Part shown: positions 1 to 8,061 of the stretch, piece by piece
Numbering within the stretch: the stretch's first letter is position 1
Layout: every line of letters starts with the position of its first letter
From: JADLGL01 sp050184415
GTDB taxonomy: Bacteria; Pseudomonadota; Alphaproteobacteria; Rhizobiales; Kaistiaceae
Reading direction: 5' to 3'
NCBI GenBank assembly: GCA_050184415.1
Contig: JBFXAJ010000001.1
Span: 62,001-126,000 of the forward strand
Length of the DNA stretch: 64,000 nt
Made by a program: the position numbers and the translations under genes
Notes under the pieces: generated by a model
Databases searched by the model: none
What the model was told of the DNA's origin: nothing
The model's input: only the letters and a program-made list of their open reading frames with translations

Positions 1-857
1 TGGTCGGCGATCGTCGGCTGCGACGCCTTCCAGCCGAACCGGCCGATGGCGGGCATTCCCGTGGCGAGGTCCGTCACCCAGTGGACGCGGCCCGAAATGC
101 CGTCGCCGTTCGCATCGTCCGGGTCGGCGCCGGCAAGGATGTCGTCGGGATGGATCGCCTCCAGAAGCCCGAGGCCGATCATCTGTGGCGCGATCCGCGG
201 CGAGAGCAGCGTGCCGCCCGGCAACGCGGGCGTGACGGTGTAGGTCGGGTCGCGGAGGGCGACGGTCTCACCGCCCGCAAGGACCAGCGGCACGTCGGCA
301 TAGGTGACGGCGACCGTCCCTTCAGCCGGGACGCCGGGGACCGCGAAATCCTGGAGCTGGCCGCCGAAGGCAAACGGCGCCTCTCCGGAAGGCCCCGACA
401 GCCCGAGGACGAAGGAGACGGCATCGGACGCGCCCGGGAGCGGCGGGTGTCCGCGGCCGTCCTTGATGTGGCACTCCTGGCAGCCGCGGGCATTGAAGAG
501 CGGGCCGAGCCCGTCCGAGGCCGTGGTGGAGGAAGGCGCCGAGACCCAGAGCTTCCGGAACACGCCGTTGCCGACGGAAAAATCCGCCCGGCGCGCGAAG
601 TCCAGATTCTCGGCCGGCTGGGAGAACGCGTCGCGGTCGAAGCGCCGCGTCGTGGTCGCGCCCCCGGGATTGGCCTCGAAATTCTCTGCGGCGGCAAAGT
701 CGGTGGTCGGCGCACTGATGCCGTAGATCCGCTCGCGATCGGCCGGGTCGAGGTCCGCGCGCTCGGGAGCGGGGCCTGCGGCTGCGGCGAGAGCGATGGC
801 TGCGACGCCGAGCGCGACGGACAGGAGCCCGATGCCGTGCCGCGCGAGGAGGCTCAT
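1..857 (-). CDS. Di-haem oxidoreductase, DUF1111 / DHOR family (3' end beyond window)
   Basis: Reading the complement from the ATG at 857 gives 285 codons with no stop to the window edge. It begins MSLLARHGIG, then a hydrophobic stretch (about residues 9-27) that fits a signal peptide or anchor. A haem-binding CXXCH, CQECH, lies at residues 126-130, followed by the DGRGHPPL context typical of DUF1111 proteins. The family is periplasmic, c-type cytochrome-like, and related to di-haem peroxidases; the second haem motif would lie outside the window. It is downstream of and on the same strand as the imelysin gene, a pairing common in proteobacteria, where the two are linked to iron metabolism. 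Family call is firm; substrate and reaction are unknown. Confidence 0.85.
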   Translation of the reverse strand, partial: MSLLARHGIGLLSVALGVAAIALAAAAGPAPERADLDPADRERIYGISAPTTDFAAAENFEANPGGATTTRRFDRDAFSQPAENLDFARRADFSVGNGVFRKLWVSAPSSTTASDGLGPLFNARGCQECHIKDGRGHPPLPGASDAVSFVLGLSGPSGEAPFAFGGQLQDFAVPGVPAEGTVAVTYADVPLVLAGGETVALRDPTYTVTPALPGGTLLSPRIAPQMIGLGLLEAIHPDDILAGADPDDANGDGISGRVHWVTDLATGMPAIGRFGWKASQPTIAD

Positions 858-915
858 CGCCGGACCTCGCGTCCCCTACCTCCCCCTTGAGAGACCTTTT
901 CACAACGGCCTGAGC

Positions 916-990
916 CGCCCCCCTTCACCTCTCCCCGGCGGGGAGAGGTCGGATCGAGCCGCGAAGCGGATCGATCCGGGTGAGGGGGAA
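916..990. repeat. Palindromic intergenic element
   Basis: A perfect 10 bp stem with a 3 nt loop lies at 927-949 (arm acctctcccc). A second stem, ggatcga...tcgatcc, follows at about 951-977. Outer flanks ccccttcacc and ggtgaggggg also face each other. This is the layout of the short mosaic palindromic elements found between genes in Rhizobiales. It sits in the 600 bp gap (858-1457) between imelysin and the di-haem oxidoreductase. I see no convincing gene in that gap; the rest of it is taken up by the second repeat at 1081-1300 and unremarkable sequence on either side. Confidence 0.6.
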
Positions 991-1080
991 CAGACCTCGA
1001 GGCCGGAACTCCCTTGCTACTTGATCTCGCCGTCATTGGCTAAGCTCCGACTGCGGTGGCGGGCCGGAGACCGCAAGAGG

Positions 1081-1300
1081 GGGAGTGTTGTGTGGTTCGG
1101 CCTCTCGTCGGAGCGCGGCCCATCAGTTCACTCCTCCCCGGGCTTGACCCGGGGCCCATCCACCAATCCGAAGTGTTGAGAATCCGAACGATCCCGCGTC
1201 GGTGGAACCGCCATTAGGCCCCGGGTCAAGCCCGGGGAGGGAGGTCTTTGATGGGGCTATCCGCAACTGATCCGCCGCGGCGCCACTCCACGCAATAGTC
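1081..1300. repeat. 220 bp dispersed repeat, copy A
   Basis: This stretch aligns over its whole length with 52446-52672 (copy B), about 51 kb away, at clear but incomplete identity. Shared blocks include gtggttcgg, catcagt.cactcctccccggg, aatccgaagt, gagaatccg and gcccggggagg. It contains facing arms: left 1131-1158 (ctcctccccgggcttgacc...) and right 1215-1243 (...gggtcaagcccggggagg), so the transcript could fold into a long hairpin. No ORF fits it. Most likely a non-autonomous or REP/RIME-type intergenic element. Confidence 0.7.
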
Positions 1301-1457
1301 CCGTAAGGGGGGAGGAGGAGGGCTGGTGTCGGGTGGCATCTCATCGCCCGTTCCATCACGGCCGCAGCACGCTGGCGTCCCTCGCGCGGGGCGAGGGACA
1401 CCGGGTCGCGTTTGGCGCAGGGCGAACCCGCGACGGCCATCGGACGGCGGCCTCGGC

Positions 1458-2732
1458 CTATTCGAACACCGCCTCGGGGTTGTCGAGCGCCTGCGACCGC
1501 TCGAGCTGCAGCGGGCCGAGGTCGAGCGCCTCGATGGCCCGTTCGATGCTCGCGGTCTGCGCCACAAGGCCGTCCACCGTCGCCTGCACGATCGCGTTGC
1601 CCTCGGCATTCCCTTCGGCGATCATCTGGTCGTAGGCCTCGACCGTCTCGCCGCGCTCCTTCATCGCGGTCATCGCCGCCATCGTCGCGTCGAGCGCCAT
1701 TACCAGCTCGTCATTCACCGACACGCTCGCCGCGGCCACGAGATCGGCCGGGCTCGGCCCCTCGACCACCGTGCCGTCGATGCGGACATAGCGGCCGAGA
1801 TAGACGTTCCGGATTCCCAGCGCGTCGTAATAGTGCGAGTTGAAGGTGTTGTCGGAGAAGCAGTCATGCTCCTCCTCGGGGTCGTGGACCAGGAGCCCGA
1901 GCTTGATGCGCTCGCCGGCGAGCTCGCCATAGGACAGCGAGCCGAGGCCCATGAAGATGGCGCGGAGACCCTCGGTCGGGTCGGCGATCGCCGCGCGGGC
2001 GGCGCCGCCGTCCTGCCAGTTGCCGACCATCTCCTCGAGGTCGGCGACGAGGAGATCGGTCGCGGCCTGGAGATAGGCGGCCCTCCGGTCGCAATTGCCG
2101 CCGGTGCAGTTGGCGACGTCGTAGTCGGTGAAGGGGCGCTCGCCGGCGCCGGCCTCAGTGCCGTGGAGATCCTGGCCCCAGAGCAGGAACTCGATGGCGT
2201 GATAGCCGGTGGCGACATTGGCTTCGACCCCGCCGAGCTCCTGCAGCGTGTCCTCCAGCAACTCCGCCGTGATCGTCGTGGCGTCGATGGTCTCGCCGCC
2301 GACGCTGATGGTCGGGTTGGCGATGATGTTGAGGGTGTAGAACTGGTTGAGGTCGTTCTCGGTGCCGTAGGCGGCGGCAACGTAGTCGATCAGGCCCTCG
2401 TCGAGCGGCCAGGCGTTCACCCGGCCCTCCCATTCGTCCACGATGACGTTGCCGAAGCGGTAGACCTCGGTCTGCATGTAGGGCACCCGGGCCGCGAGCC
2501 AGGCTTCCTTCGCGGCGTCGAGCGTCGCCTCGGACGGCGCCGCGATCAGCGCCGCGACGGCCACCTGCAGGGCCTCGGCGGTGGTGAGAGCATCGGTGTA
2601 GGCGGCCTCGGCGATCGCGGCATAGGTCGCGACGACATCGGCCGGCGTCGGGCCTTCCTGCGCAGACGCGACGGCGGGGAGCAAGGCGGTGGCGGCCAGC
2701 AGCGTGCCCGCCTTGAGAAGAGCATGGGTCAT
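1458..2732 (-). CDS. Imelysin family protein (IrpA-like)
   Basis: 424 residues. Residues 1-24 form a signal peptide ending ASAQ, so the product is periplasmic or cell-surface. The imelysin GxHxxE signature is present as GYHAIEFLLWGQDL at 176-189 (Gly176, His178, Glu181). The later DCFSDNTFNSHYYD block is typical of the IrpA-type imelysins, which are iron-regulated and proposed to bind iron or haem; the family is named after a peptidase but peptidase activity is doubtful. The ATG at 2732 is the natural start directly before the signal peptide. An Irr-like palindrome lies 123 bp upstream. The di-haem oxidoreductase lies 600 bp downstream on the same strand. Confidence 0.92.
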   Translation of the reverse strand: MTHALLKAGTLLAATALLPAVASAQEGPTPADVVATYAAIAEAAYTDALTTAEALQVAVAALIAAPSEATLDAAKEAWLAARVPYMQTEVYRFGNVIVDEWEGRVNAWPLDEGLIDYVAAAYGTENDLNQFYTLNIIANPTISVGGETIDATTITAELLEDTLQELGGVEANVATGYHAIEFLLWGQDLHGTEAGAGERPFTDYDVANCTGGNCDRRAAYLQAATDLLVADLEEMVGNWQDGGAARAAIADPTEGLRAIFMGLGSLSYGELAGERIKLGLLVHDPEEEHDCFSDNTFNSHYYDALGIRNVYLGRYVRIDGTVVEGPSPADLVAAASVSVNDELVMALDATMAAMTAMKERGETVEAYDQMIAEGNAEGNAIVQATVDGLVAQTASIERAIEALDLGPLQLERSQALDNPEAVFE

Positions 2733-2854
2733 GTCGGAGAGTCCTCAAATCGGCGAGGGGCAAGGCCTCGCGGTTCAAGCGTCCGCAGCGCGGCGCGCCT
2801 GTCCTGACGACAGCGAACCCGGCCGTCAACTATTTATTCGGGTGATTTCAATAG

Positions 2855-2871
2855 CTTAGACCATGTCTAAG
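2855..2871. promoter_or_regulatory. Irr/iron-control-like inverted repeat
   Basis: Perfect inverted repeat cttagac-cat-gtctaag. Its shape and bases resemble the alphaproteobacterial Irr/ICE site (TTTAGAA-spacer-TTCTAAA). It sits in an AT-rich patch (tatttattcgg at 2831) 123 bp upstream of imelysin, whose family is iron-regulated. The 2733-3125 gap holds this site and otherwise no gene I can support. Which Fur-family protein binds is inference. Confidence 0.5.
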
Positions 2872-3125
2872 GTATCGCCGTGCTTCCGGCCGGCATCCCG
2901 AAGGACCAATCGGCGGGGCAGCGCGGCGATCCATTGTCGCGCCCGGCGCAACCGGCCCCCGTGAAAATCCCGGTTCGTCCGGCCGCCCGGCCGGCGTTTG
3001 AATTTCCCGGTTCGATCCGACAATCGCAATCGCGTTCGAAGGGGCGGAGAACGCGCGGACCTACTATCCGCCCACCTTCGGGAGCCTCTGCGGCTTCCGT
3101 ACGTTTCACGCAAACGGAGCTTTCC

Positions 3126-4655
3126 CTGGCCACGCATTCCCGATCCCAAGGCATATTCCGAAGCCGGCCGAAGGGAGGCCGCGCCGTCGTCGCGCTCCTT
3201 CTCGCGACGGGCGCCGCGACCGTCGCCCTCGCGCAGGATGCCGCCTTCGACCCCGACGCCGAGATCGTCATCGGCTCGCTCTACGAGCCGCAGAACCTCG
3301 ACAACACGGCGGGTGCGGGGCAGGGCATCAACGAGGCCTTCAACGGCAACGTCTATGAAGGCCTCTTCCGGCTGACCGATGCCGGCGCGGTGGAGCCGCT
3401 CCTCGCGGCCAACACGGCCGTCAGCGAGGACGGGCTCACCTACACCTTCACGCTCCAGCCCGGCGTGACGTTCCATTCGGGCGACCCGCTGACCGCGGCG
3501 GACGTGAAGTACAGCATCGAGCGCGTGACCGCGGAAACGTCCCAGAGCTCGCGCCGCAGCAGCCTTGCCGGCATCACCGACATCCGGGTGATCGACGACC
3601 TCACGGTCGAGGTCGACCTCGCCCAGCGTTCCATCGCGCTGCCCTACAATCTCAGCTACGTCTGGATCGTCAACGACGCCGCCGGGGACATCACCGCGGC
3701 CGAGGACGGCACCGGGCCCTATCAGCTCGCAGAATGGCGCCGCGGCTCAGCCCTCGCGCTCGACCGCTTCGACGGCTATTGGGGCGAAGCGCCGACCAAC
3801 GGCTCGGTGGTCTTCACCTATTTCACCGACGCCTCGGCCCTGAACAACGCGCTCCTCACCGGCGCCATCGACATCATCCCTTCGGTGCAGAGCCCGGACT
3901 CGCTGGCGCTGTTCGCCGGCAATCCCGACTTCACGGTGACGGAAGGGCAGTCCACCACCAAGCTGGTGCTCGCCTACAACGACCGCGTCGCGCCCTTCGA
4001 CAATGCCGACGTCCGGCGTGCCATCGCCCGCGCGATCGATAACGCCGCGCTCCTCCGCGCGGTGTGGGGCGACTATGGGACGCTGATCGGCTCGTTCGTG
4101 CCGCCGACGGACCCCTGGTATGTCGACCTCACGGACGTGAACGCCTACGACCCGGCCAGCGCCCGCGAGCTCCTCGCCGCTGCCGGCTACCCCGACGGCT
4201 TCACCTTCACGCTCGACACGCCGAATTACGACCCGCACCCGCTCGCGGCGCAGTTCATCCAGGCGGCGCTCGCCGAGATCGGCGTGACGGCCGAGATCAA
4301 CATCATCACCGCCAATGAATGGTACACCCGCATCTACCAGCAGCAGGATTTCGAGGCGACGTTGCAGGAGCACGTGAACCACCGCGACATCGTCTTCTAC
4401 GGCAACCCCAATTTCTATTGGGGCTACGACAATCCCGAGGTGACGCGCCTCCTCCAGGAAGGCGACGCAGCGGCGACGGAAGCGGAGCGCGACGAGCTGT
4501 TCCGGCAGGCCAACGTCATCATCGCCGAGGACGCCGCCAGCGACTGGCTCTACCTCTATCCGCAGATCGTGGTATCCAGCTCCTCGGTCAGCGGGTTCCC
4601 GATCAACGGGCTGAATTCGCAGTTCTACGCCTACGGCATAGAGAAGGCAGACTGA
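3126..4655 (+). CDS. ABC transporter substrate-binding protein, family 5 (peptide type)
   Basis: A periplasmic SBP_bac_5 protein (DppA/OppA family) for uptake of peptides or similar solutes. After a positively charged N-terminus and the hydrophobic stretch AVVALLLATGAATVALAQ, the mature protein runs from about DAAFDPDAEIVIG. The family block VTFHSGDPLTAADVKYSIERV is clear. The open frame extends up to a GTG at 2880 and includes another GTG at 2961, but those give an N-terminus unlike a secreted protein and reach the imelysin control region. The CTG at 3126, six nt after ggag, gives a sensible 509-residue preprotein; the start is therefore uncertain. First gene of a five-gene transporter operon. 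Confidence 0.88.
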   Translation: MATHSRSQGIFRSRPKGGRAVVALLLATGAATVALAQDAAFDPDAEIVIGSLYEPQNLDNTAGAGQGINEAFNGNVYEGLFRLTDAGAVEPLLAANTAVSEDGLTYTFTLQPGVTFHSGDPLTAADVKYSIERVTAETSQSSRRSSLAGITDIRVIDDLTVEVDLAQRSIALPYNLSYVWIVNDAAGDITAAEDGTGPYQLAEWRRGSALALDRFDGYWGEAPTNGSVVFTYFTDASALNNALLTGAIDIIPSVQSPDSLALFAGNPDFTVTEGQSTTKLVLAYNDRVAPFDNADVRRAIARAIDNAALLRAVWGDYGTLIGSFVPPTDPWYVDLTDVNAYDPASARELLAAAGYPDGFTFTLDTPNYDPHPLAAQFIQAALAEIGVTAEINIITANEWYTRIYQQQDFEATLQEHVNHRDIVFYGNPNFYWGYDNPEVTRLLQEGDAAATEAERDELFRQANVIIAEDAASDWLYLYPQIVVSSSSVSGFPINGLNSQFYAYGIEKAD

Positions 4656-4686
4656 TCGCGCGGCGAGCCGACGAAAGGACAGCGCC

Positions 4687-5652
4687 ATCGTTCGCTACAT
4701 CCTTCGCCGGCTCGCCATCCTCCTCCTGTCGCTGGTCGTCGCCGCCCTCGTCCTCTTCATCCTGCTGCGGCTCCTGCCCGGCGATCCGTCGGGGTCGCTG
4801 ATCGCGGTCGGCGCCGACGCGGAGCAGATCGCAGCCGCCCGCCAGCAGGTCGGCTCCGACCTGCCGCTCGCCGAACGCTTCGTGCAGTTCGTCGGCCAGC
4901 TCGTCCGCTTCGACCTCGGCGTGTCCTTCATCAGCCGGCAGCCGGTGGCGCCCGACATCGGCGACCGCCTCGCCGTGACCCTACCGCTGACCTTCCTCGG
5001 CTTCGTCCTCGCCCTCCTGATCGCGATCCCGCTCGGCATCATCGCCGGCGTCCGCGGCGACCGCTGGTATGGCGCGCTGATCTCGACCGTGTCGCAGCTC
5101 GGCGTCGCGGTCCCGGTATTCTGGATCGGCATCCTCCTCGTCGCCTGGCTCGCCGTCGACCTCCGGTTCTTCCCGTCCGGCGGCTTTCCCCGGCGCGGCT
5201 GGGAGAATATCGGTGCCGCGCTCTATTCCCTGGCGCTGCCGGCGATCACGATCGGCATGGTCATGGCGGCGTCGCTCCTTCGCTACGTCCGCTCGGCGGT
5301 GCAGGACGTCGTCGGCAGCGACTATCTCCGCAACGCCCGCGCCCTCGGCGAAAGCTTCTCCGGCGCGCTGCTCCGCCATGGCCTTCGCAATGCGGCCGCG
5401 CCCGTGGTGTCGATCATGGGGATCGAGCTCGCGACCGCCTTCCTCGGCGCGGTGGTGGTCGAGCGCGTGTTCTCGCTGCCCGGGCTCGGCTCGATGCTGC
5501 TCCTCGGCATCGACCAGCGCGACTTCCCGAGCATCCAGGGCGTGCTCATCGTCTCGACGCTGCTGGTGCTCGTCGTCGGGTTCGTCGCGGACCTCCTGCA
5601 GCGGCTGATCGATCCGAGGGTCCGCGACCGCGCCGCCGGGCGCCCCGCGTGA
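4687..5652 (+). CDS. ABC peptide transporter permease, DppB/OppB type; start codon unusual
   Basis: Inner-membrane permease with the BPD_transp_1 fold. The N-terminus reads VRYILRRLAILLLSL, the textbook start of DppB-like permeases, followed by a first membrane span and LRLLPGDP. The conserved loop DYLRNARALGESFSGALLRHGLRNA is present near residue 215. No ATG, GTG or TTG exists in frame between the previous stop and this N-terminus: the codon in start position (4687) is ATC, preceded by an aaagga ribosome site. Either ATC is used, or an ATG has been mutated or miscalled; the next in-frame ATG/GTG type start would remove the first membrane span. About 321 residues. Overlaps the next gene by 4 nt. 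Confidence 0.85.
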   Translation: MVRYILRRLAILLLSLVVAALVLFILLRLLPGDPSGSLIAVGADAEQIAAARQQVGSDLPLAERFVQFVGQLVRFDLGVSFISRQPVAPDIGDRLAVTLPLTFLGFVLALLIAIPLGIIAGVRGDRWYGALISTVSQLGVAVPVFWIGILLVAWLAVDLRFFPSGGFPRRGWENIGAALYSLALPAITIGMVMAASLLRYVRSAVQDVVGSDYLRNARALGESFSGALLRHGLRNAAAPVVSIMGIELATAFLGAVVVERVFSLPGLGSMLLLGIDQRDFPSIQGVLIVSTLLVLVVGFVADLLQRLIDPRVRDRAAGRPA

Positions 5653-6509
5653 CCACGGGCGATCTCGCGACCCGGCCGCGGCCGCGGCGCGGCTGGTGGC
5701 GGACGGTGCTGTTCGGCATCGGCTGCGCGATCGTCGGGCTGCACGTCCTCGTCGCCATCGTCACCCTGTTCTGGACGCCGTTCGATCCGCTGGTCAGCGT
5801 CGGCGGCCGCCTCGATCCGCCGTCCTTCCCGCATTGGGCCGGCACCGACCGGCTCGGCCGCGACCTCGGCACCCAGATCCTCATCGGGTCGCGGGTGGCG
5901 CTGATCGTGGGGCTCGGGTCGGTCGCGATCGGCGCGGTCATCGGCGTGACGCTCGGCGTCCTGTCGGGCTTCGCGACCCGCTGGCGCGACGATGCGCTCG
6001 CCGTCACCTTCGACATCCTGATCGCGTTCCCGACGCTCCTCCTCGCGATGCTGATCGTCGCCGTGCGCGACGAGGCCGATCTCTTCGCGTCGATCCTCGC
6101 TATCGGCATCGCGATGTCGGCGATCATCGCGCGGCTGACGAGGATCCTCGTCCGGCGCGTCCTGCGTCAGGATTTCGTCATCGCGGCGCGGACCTCGGGG
6201 GGCGGCTGGCTCGGCATCGTCTTCCGGCATGTGCTGCCGAACATCTGGCCGACGCTCGCGGTGAATTTTGCGCTGCAGTTCGGCATCGCCGTGATCACCG
6301 AGGCCTCGCTCGCCTATCTCGGCCTCGGGACGCCGCCGCCCAACGCCTCGTGGGGGAGCCTCCTGCAGGAGGCGCAGCAGACCATCTACACCGCGCCGAT
6401 CGGGGCGATCGCGCCCGGCGTTGCCCTCGTCTCTCTCATCGTCGGTATCAACCTCGTCGCCGACGGCCTCCGCGACCTTCTCGACCCGACGCGGCGGGGG
6501 TTCCGATGA
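5649..6509 (+). CDS. ABC peptide transporter permease, DppC/OppC type
   Basis: 286 residues, partner of the preceding permease. One N-terminal membrane span (about 18-42) is followed by the DppC signature HWAGTDRLGRDLGTQILIGSR, in the usual place for this subfamily, then several further spans. The permease coupling loop AARTSGGGWLGIVFRHVLPN touches the ATPases in this class. GTG start overlaps the upstream stop by 4 nt, so the two permeases are translationally coupled. It ends in an ATGA overlap with the first ATPase gene. Confidence 0.92.
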   Translation: MTTGDLATRPRPRRGWWRTVLFGIGCAIVGLHVLVAIVTLFWTPFDPLVSVGGRLDPPSFPHWAGTDRLGRDLGTQILIGSRVALIVGLGSVAIGAVIGVTLGVLSGFATRWRDDALAVTFDILIAFPTLLLAMLIVAVRDEADLFASILAIGIAMSAIIARLTRILVRRVLRQDFVIAARTSGGGWLGIVFRHVLPNIWPTLAVNFALQFGIAVITEASLAYLGLGTPPPNASWGSLLQEAQQTIYTAPIGAIAPGVALVSLIVGINLVADGLRDLLDPTRRGFR

Positions 6510-7318
6510 CCGCGCTGCTCGAAGTCGCCGGGCTCGGCATTCGCGCCGACGACGGCCGCCCGCTCGTCGCGCAGCTTTCCTTCGCGATCGGGGAGGGCGA
6601 GCGGATCGGGCTCGTCGGCGAGTCCGGGTCCGGCAAGTCGCTGACCGCGCTTGCCGTCACCGGCCTGCTGCCGCCTGGCCTCGACGTCAGCGGATCGGTC
6701 CGGCTCGACGGGGAAGAGGTCATCGGTGCGCCAGAGCGCAGGCTGCGCCGGCTGCGCGGGGCGAGCGTCGCGACGGTGTTCCAGGAACCGCTGACCGCGC
6801 TCGACCCGCTGATGCGGCTCGGGCACCAGGTGCTGCTGCCGCTGCGCCGCCGGCTCCGGCGGGAGGGACGGCGTGTCACGCGCCGCGCGCTGCGGGAGGC
6901 AACGCTCGCGCTCCTCGACGAGGTCGCGTTGCCCGACCCGCTCCGGATCGCGCGGGCCTTCCCGCATGAGGTCTCTGGTGGCCAGCGCCAGCGGGTTGCG
7001 ATCGCCATGGCGCTCGCCTGCCGTGCGAAACTGCTGATCGCGGACGAGCCCACCACCGCGCTCGACGTCACCACGCAGGCGGAGATTCTCGCGCTCATCG
7101 ACCGGCTCGCCCGCGAGCACCGGATGGCGCTCCTCTTCGTCAGCCACGACCTCGCGGTGGTGAGCCGCATCGCGGAGCGGGTGATCGTTCTCCGTGAGGG
7201 GCGTGCGGTCGCCGAGGGGCCGGTCGCCAAGGTATTCGCGTCGCCCGCTGACGACTACACGCGCACGCTCATCGAAGCTGCGCGCCGCTTCGATCGCGTG
7301 CTCGACGGGGCCGGCTGA
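6506..7318 (+). CDS. ABC transporter ATP-binding protein, DppD/OppD type
   Basis: 270 residues, cytoplasmic ATPase of the peptide importer. Walker A is GESGSGKS (residues about 38-45), the Q-loop is FQEPLTALDPL, the ABC signature is VSGGQRQRVAIA, Walker B is LLIADEPTTALD and the switch His lies in VSHDLAVV. The ATG at 6506 overlaps the permease stop and starts the protein right before the first strand; the open frame continues far upstream only as a shadow of the permease. Unlike many DppD proteins it lacks a long oligopeptide C-terminal extension. The second ATPase follows after 2 nt. Confidence 0.92.
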   Translation: MTALLEVAGLGIRADDGRPLVAQLSFAIGEGERIGLVGESGSGKSLTALAVTGLLPPGLDVSGSVRLDGEEVIGAPERRLRRLRGASVATVFQEPLTALDPLMRLGHQVLLPLRRRLRREGRRVTRRALREATLALLDEVALPDPLRIARAFPHEVSGGQRQRVAIAMALACRAKLLIADEPTTALDVTTQAEILALIDRLAREHRMALLFVSHDLAVVSRIAERVIVLREGRAVAEGPVAKVFASPADDYTRTLIEAARRFDRVLDGAG

Positions 7319-7320
7319 CG

Positions 7321-8061
7321 ATGTTCGACCTCGCCGGAATCAGCTTCAGCTATGGCCGCGGCCGCCCCGTCCTGACCGACGTCTCGTTCGCGGTCGGGGC
7401 AGGCGACAGCCTCGGCATCGTCGGCGAGTCCGGCTCCGGCAAGACGACGCTGCTGCGCATGATGCTCGCGCTCGTCCGGCCCCAGGCCGGCACCGTCGCG
7501 TTCGACGGAACACCGCTCGCCGCCTTCGACCGCCGCTCGCTCCGCGCCTTCCGACGCCGCGTGCAGCCGGTGTTCCAGGATCCCTATTCCTCGCTCGACC
7601 CGCGCCAGACCGTCGGCGCCATCGTCGCCGAGCCGCTCCGCGCGCTCCGGATCCCCGGCGACGCCCGCGAAGCATCGGCACGGGCGCTCGCCGCCGTGGG
7701 GCTCGGGCCGGAGATGCTCCGCCGCTACCCCCACGCCTTCTCCGGCGGCCAGCGCCAGCGCATCGCGATCGCCCGCGCGATCGTACCAGCGCCGGATTTC
7801 CTCCTCGCCGACGAGCCGGTGTCGGCGCTCGACCTGTCGACGCGGGGGCGGATCGTCGATCTCCTCGCCGAGTTGTCGGCGCGCATGACCCTCGTCCTCG
7901 TCTCGCACGACATCGCGGTCGTCGCGTCGCTCTGCCGGCGGATCGTTGTGCTCGAGCGCGGGCGGATCGTCGAAGCGGGGCCGACGCGCGACGTCCTGCG
8001 AGCGCCGCGGCATCCCTACACGCAGCGGCTCCTCGCAAGCATCCCGCGGCTGACCTTCTAG
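7321..8061 (+). CDS. ABC transporter ATP-binding protein, DppF/OppF type
   Basis: 246 residues. Walker A GESGSGKT (about 36-43), Q-loop FQDPYSSLDP, signature FSGGQRQRIAIARAIV, Walker B FLLADEPVSALD and switch VSHDIAVV are all intact, so both nucleotide sites of the transporter should work. It is short for the DppF subfamily and lacks the long C-terminal oligopeptide tail. Last gene of the transporter operon. Its TAG stop shares the tetranucleotide CTAG with the stop of the convergent DUF1684 gene, leaving no room for a separate terminator. Confidence 0.92.
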   Translation: MFDLAGISFSYGRGRPVLTDVSFAVGAGDSLGIVGESGSGKTTLLRMMLALVRPQAGTVAFDGTPLAAFDRRSLRAFRRRVQPVFQDPYSSLDPRQTVGAIVAEPLRALRIPGDAREASARALAAVGLGPEMLRRYPHAFSGGQRQRIAIARAIVPAPDFLLADEPVSALDLSTRGRIVDLLAELSARMTLVLVSHDIAVVASLCRRIVVLERGRIVEAGPTRDVLRAPRHPYTQRLLASIPRLTF

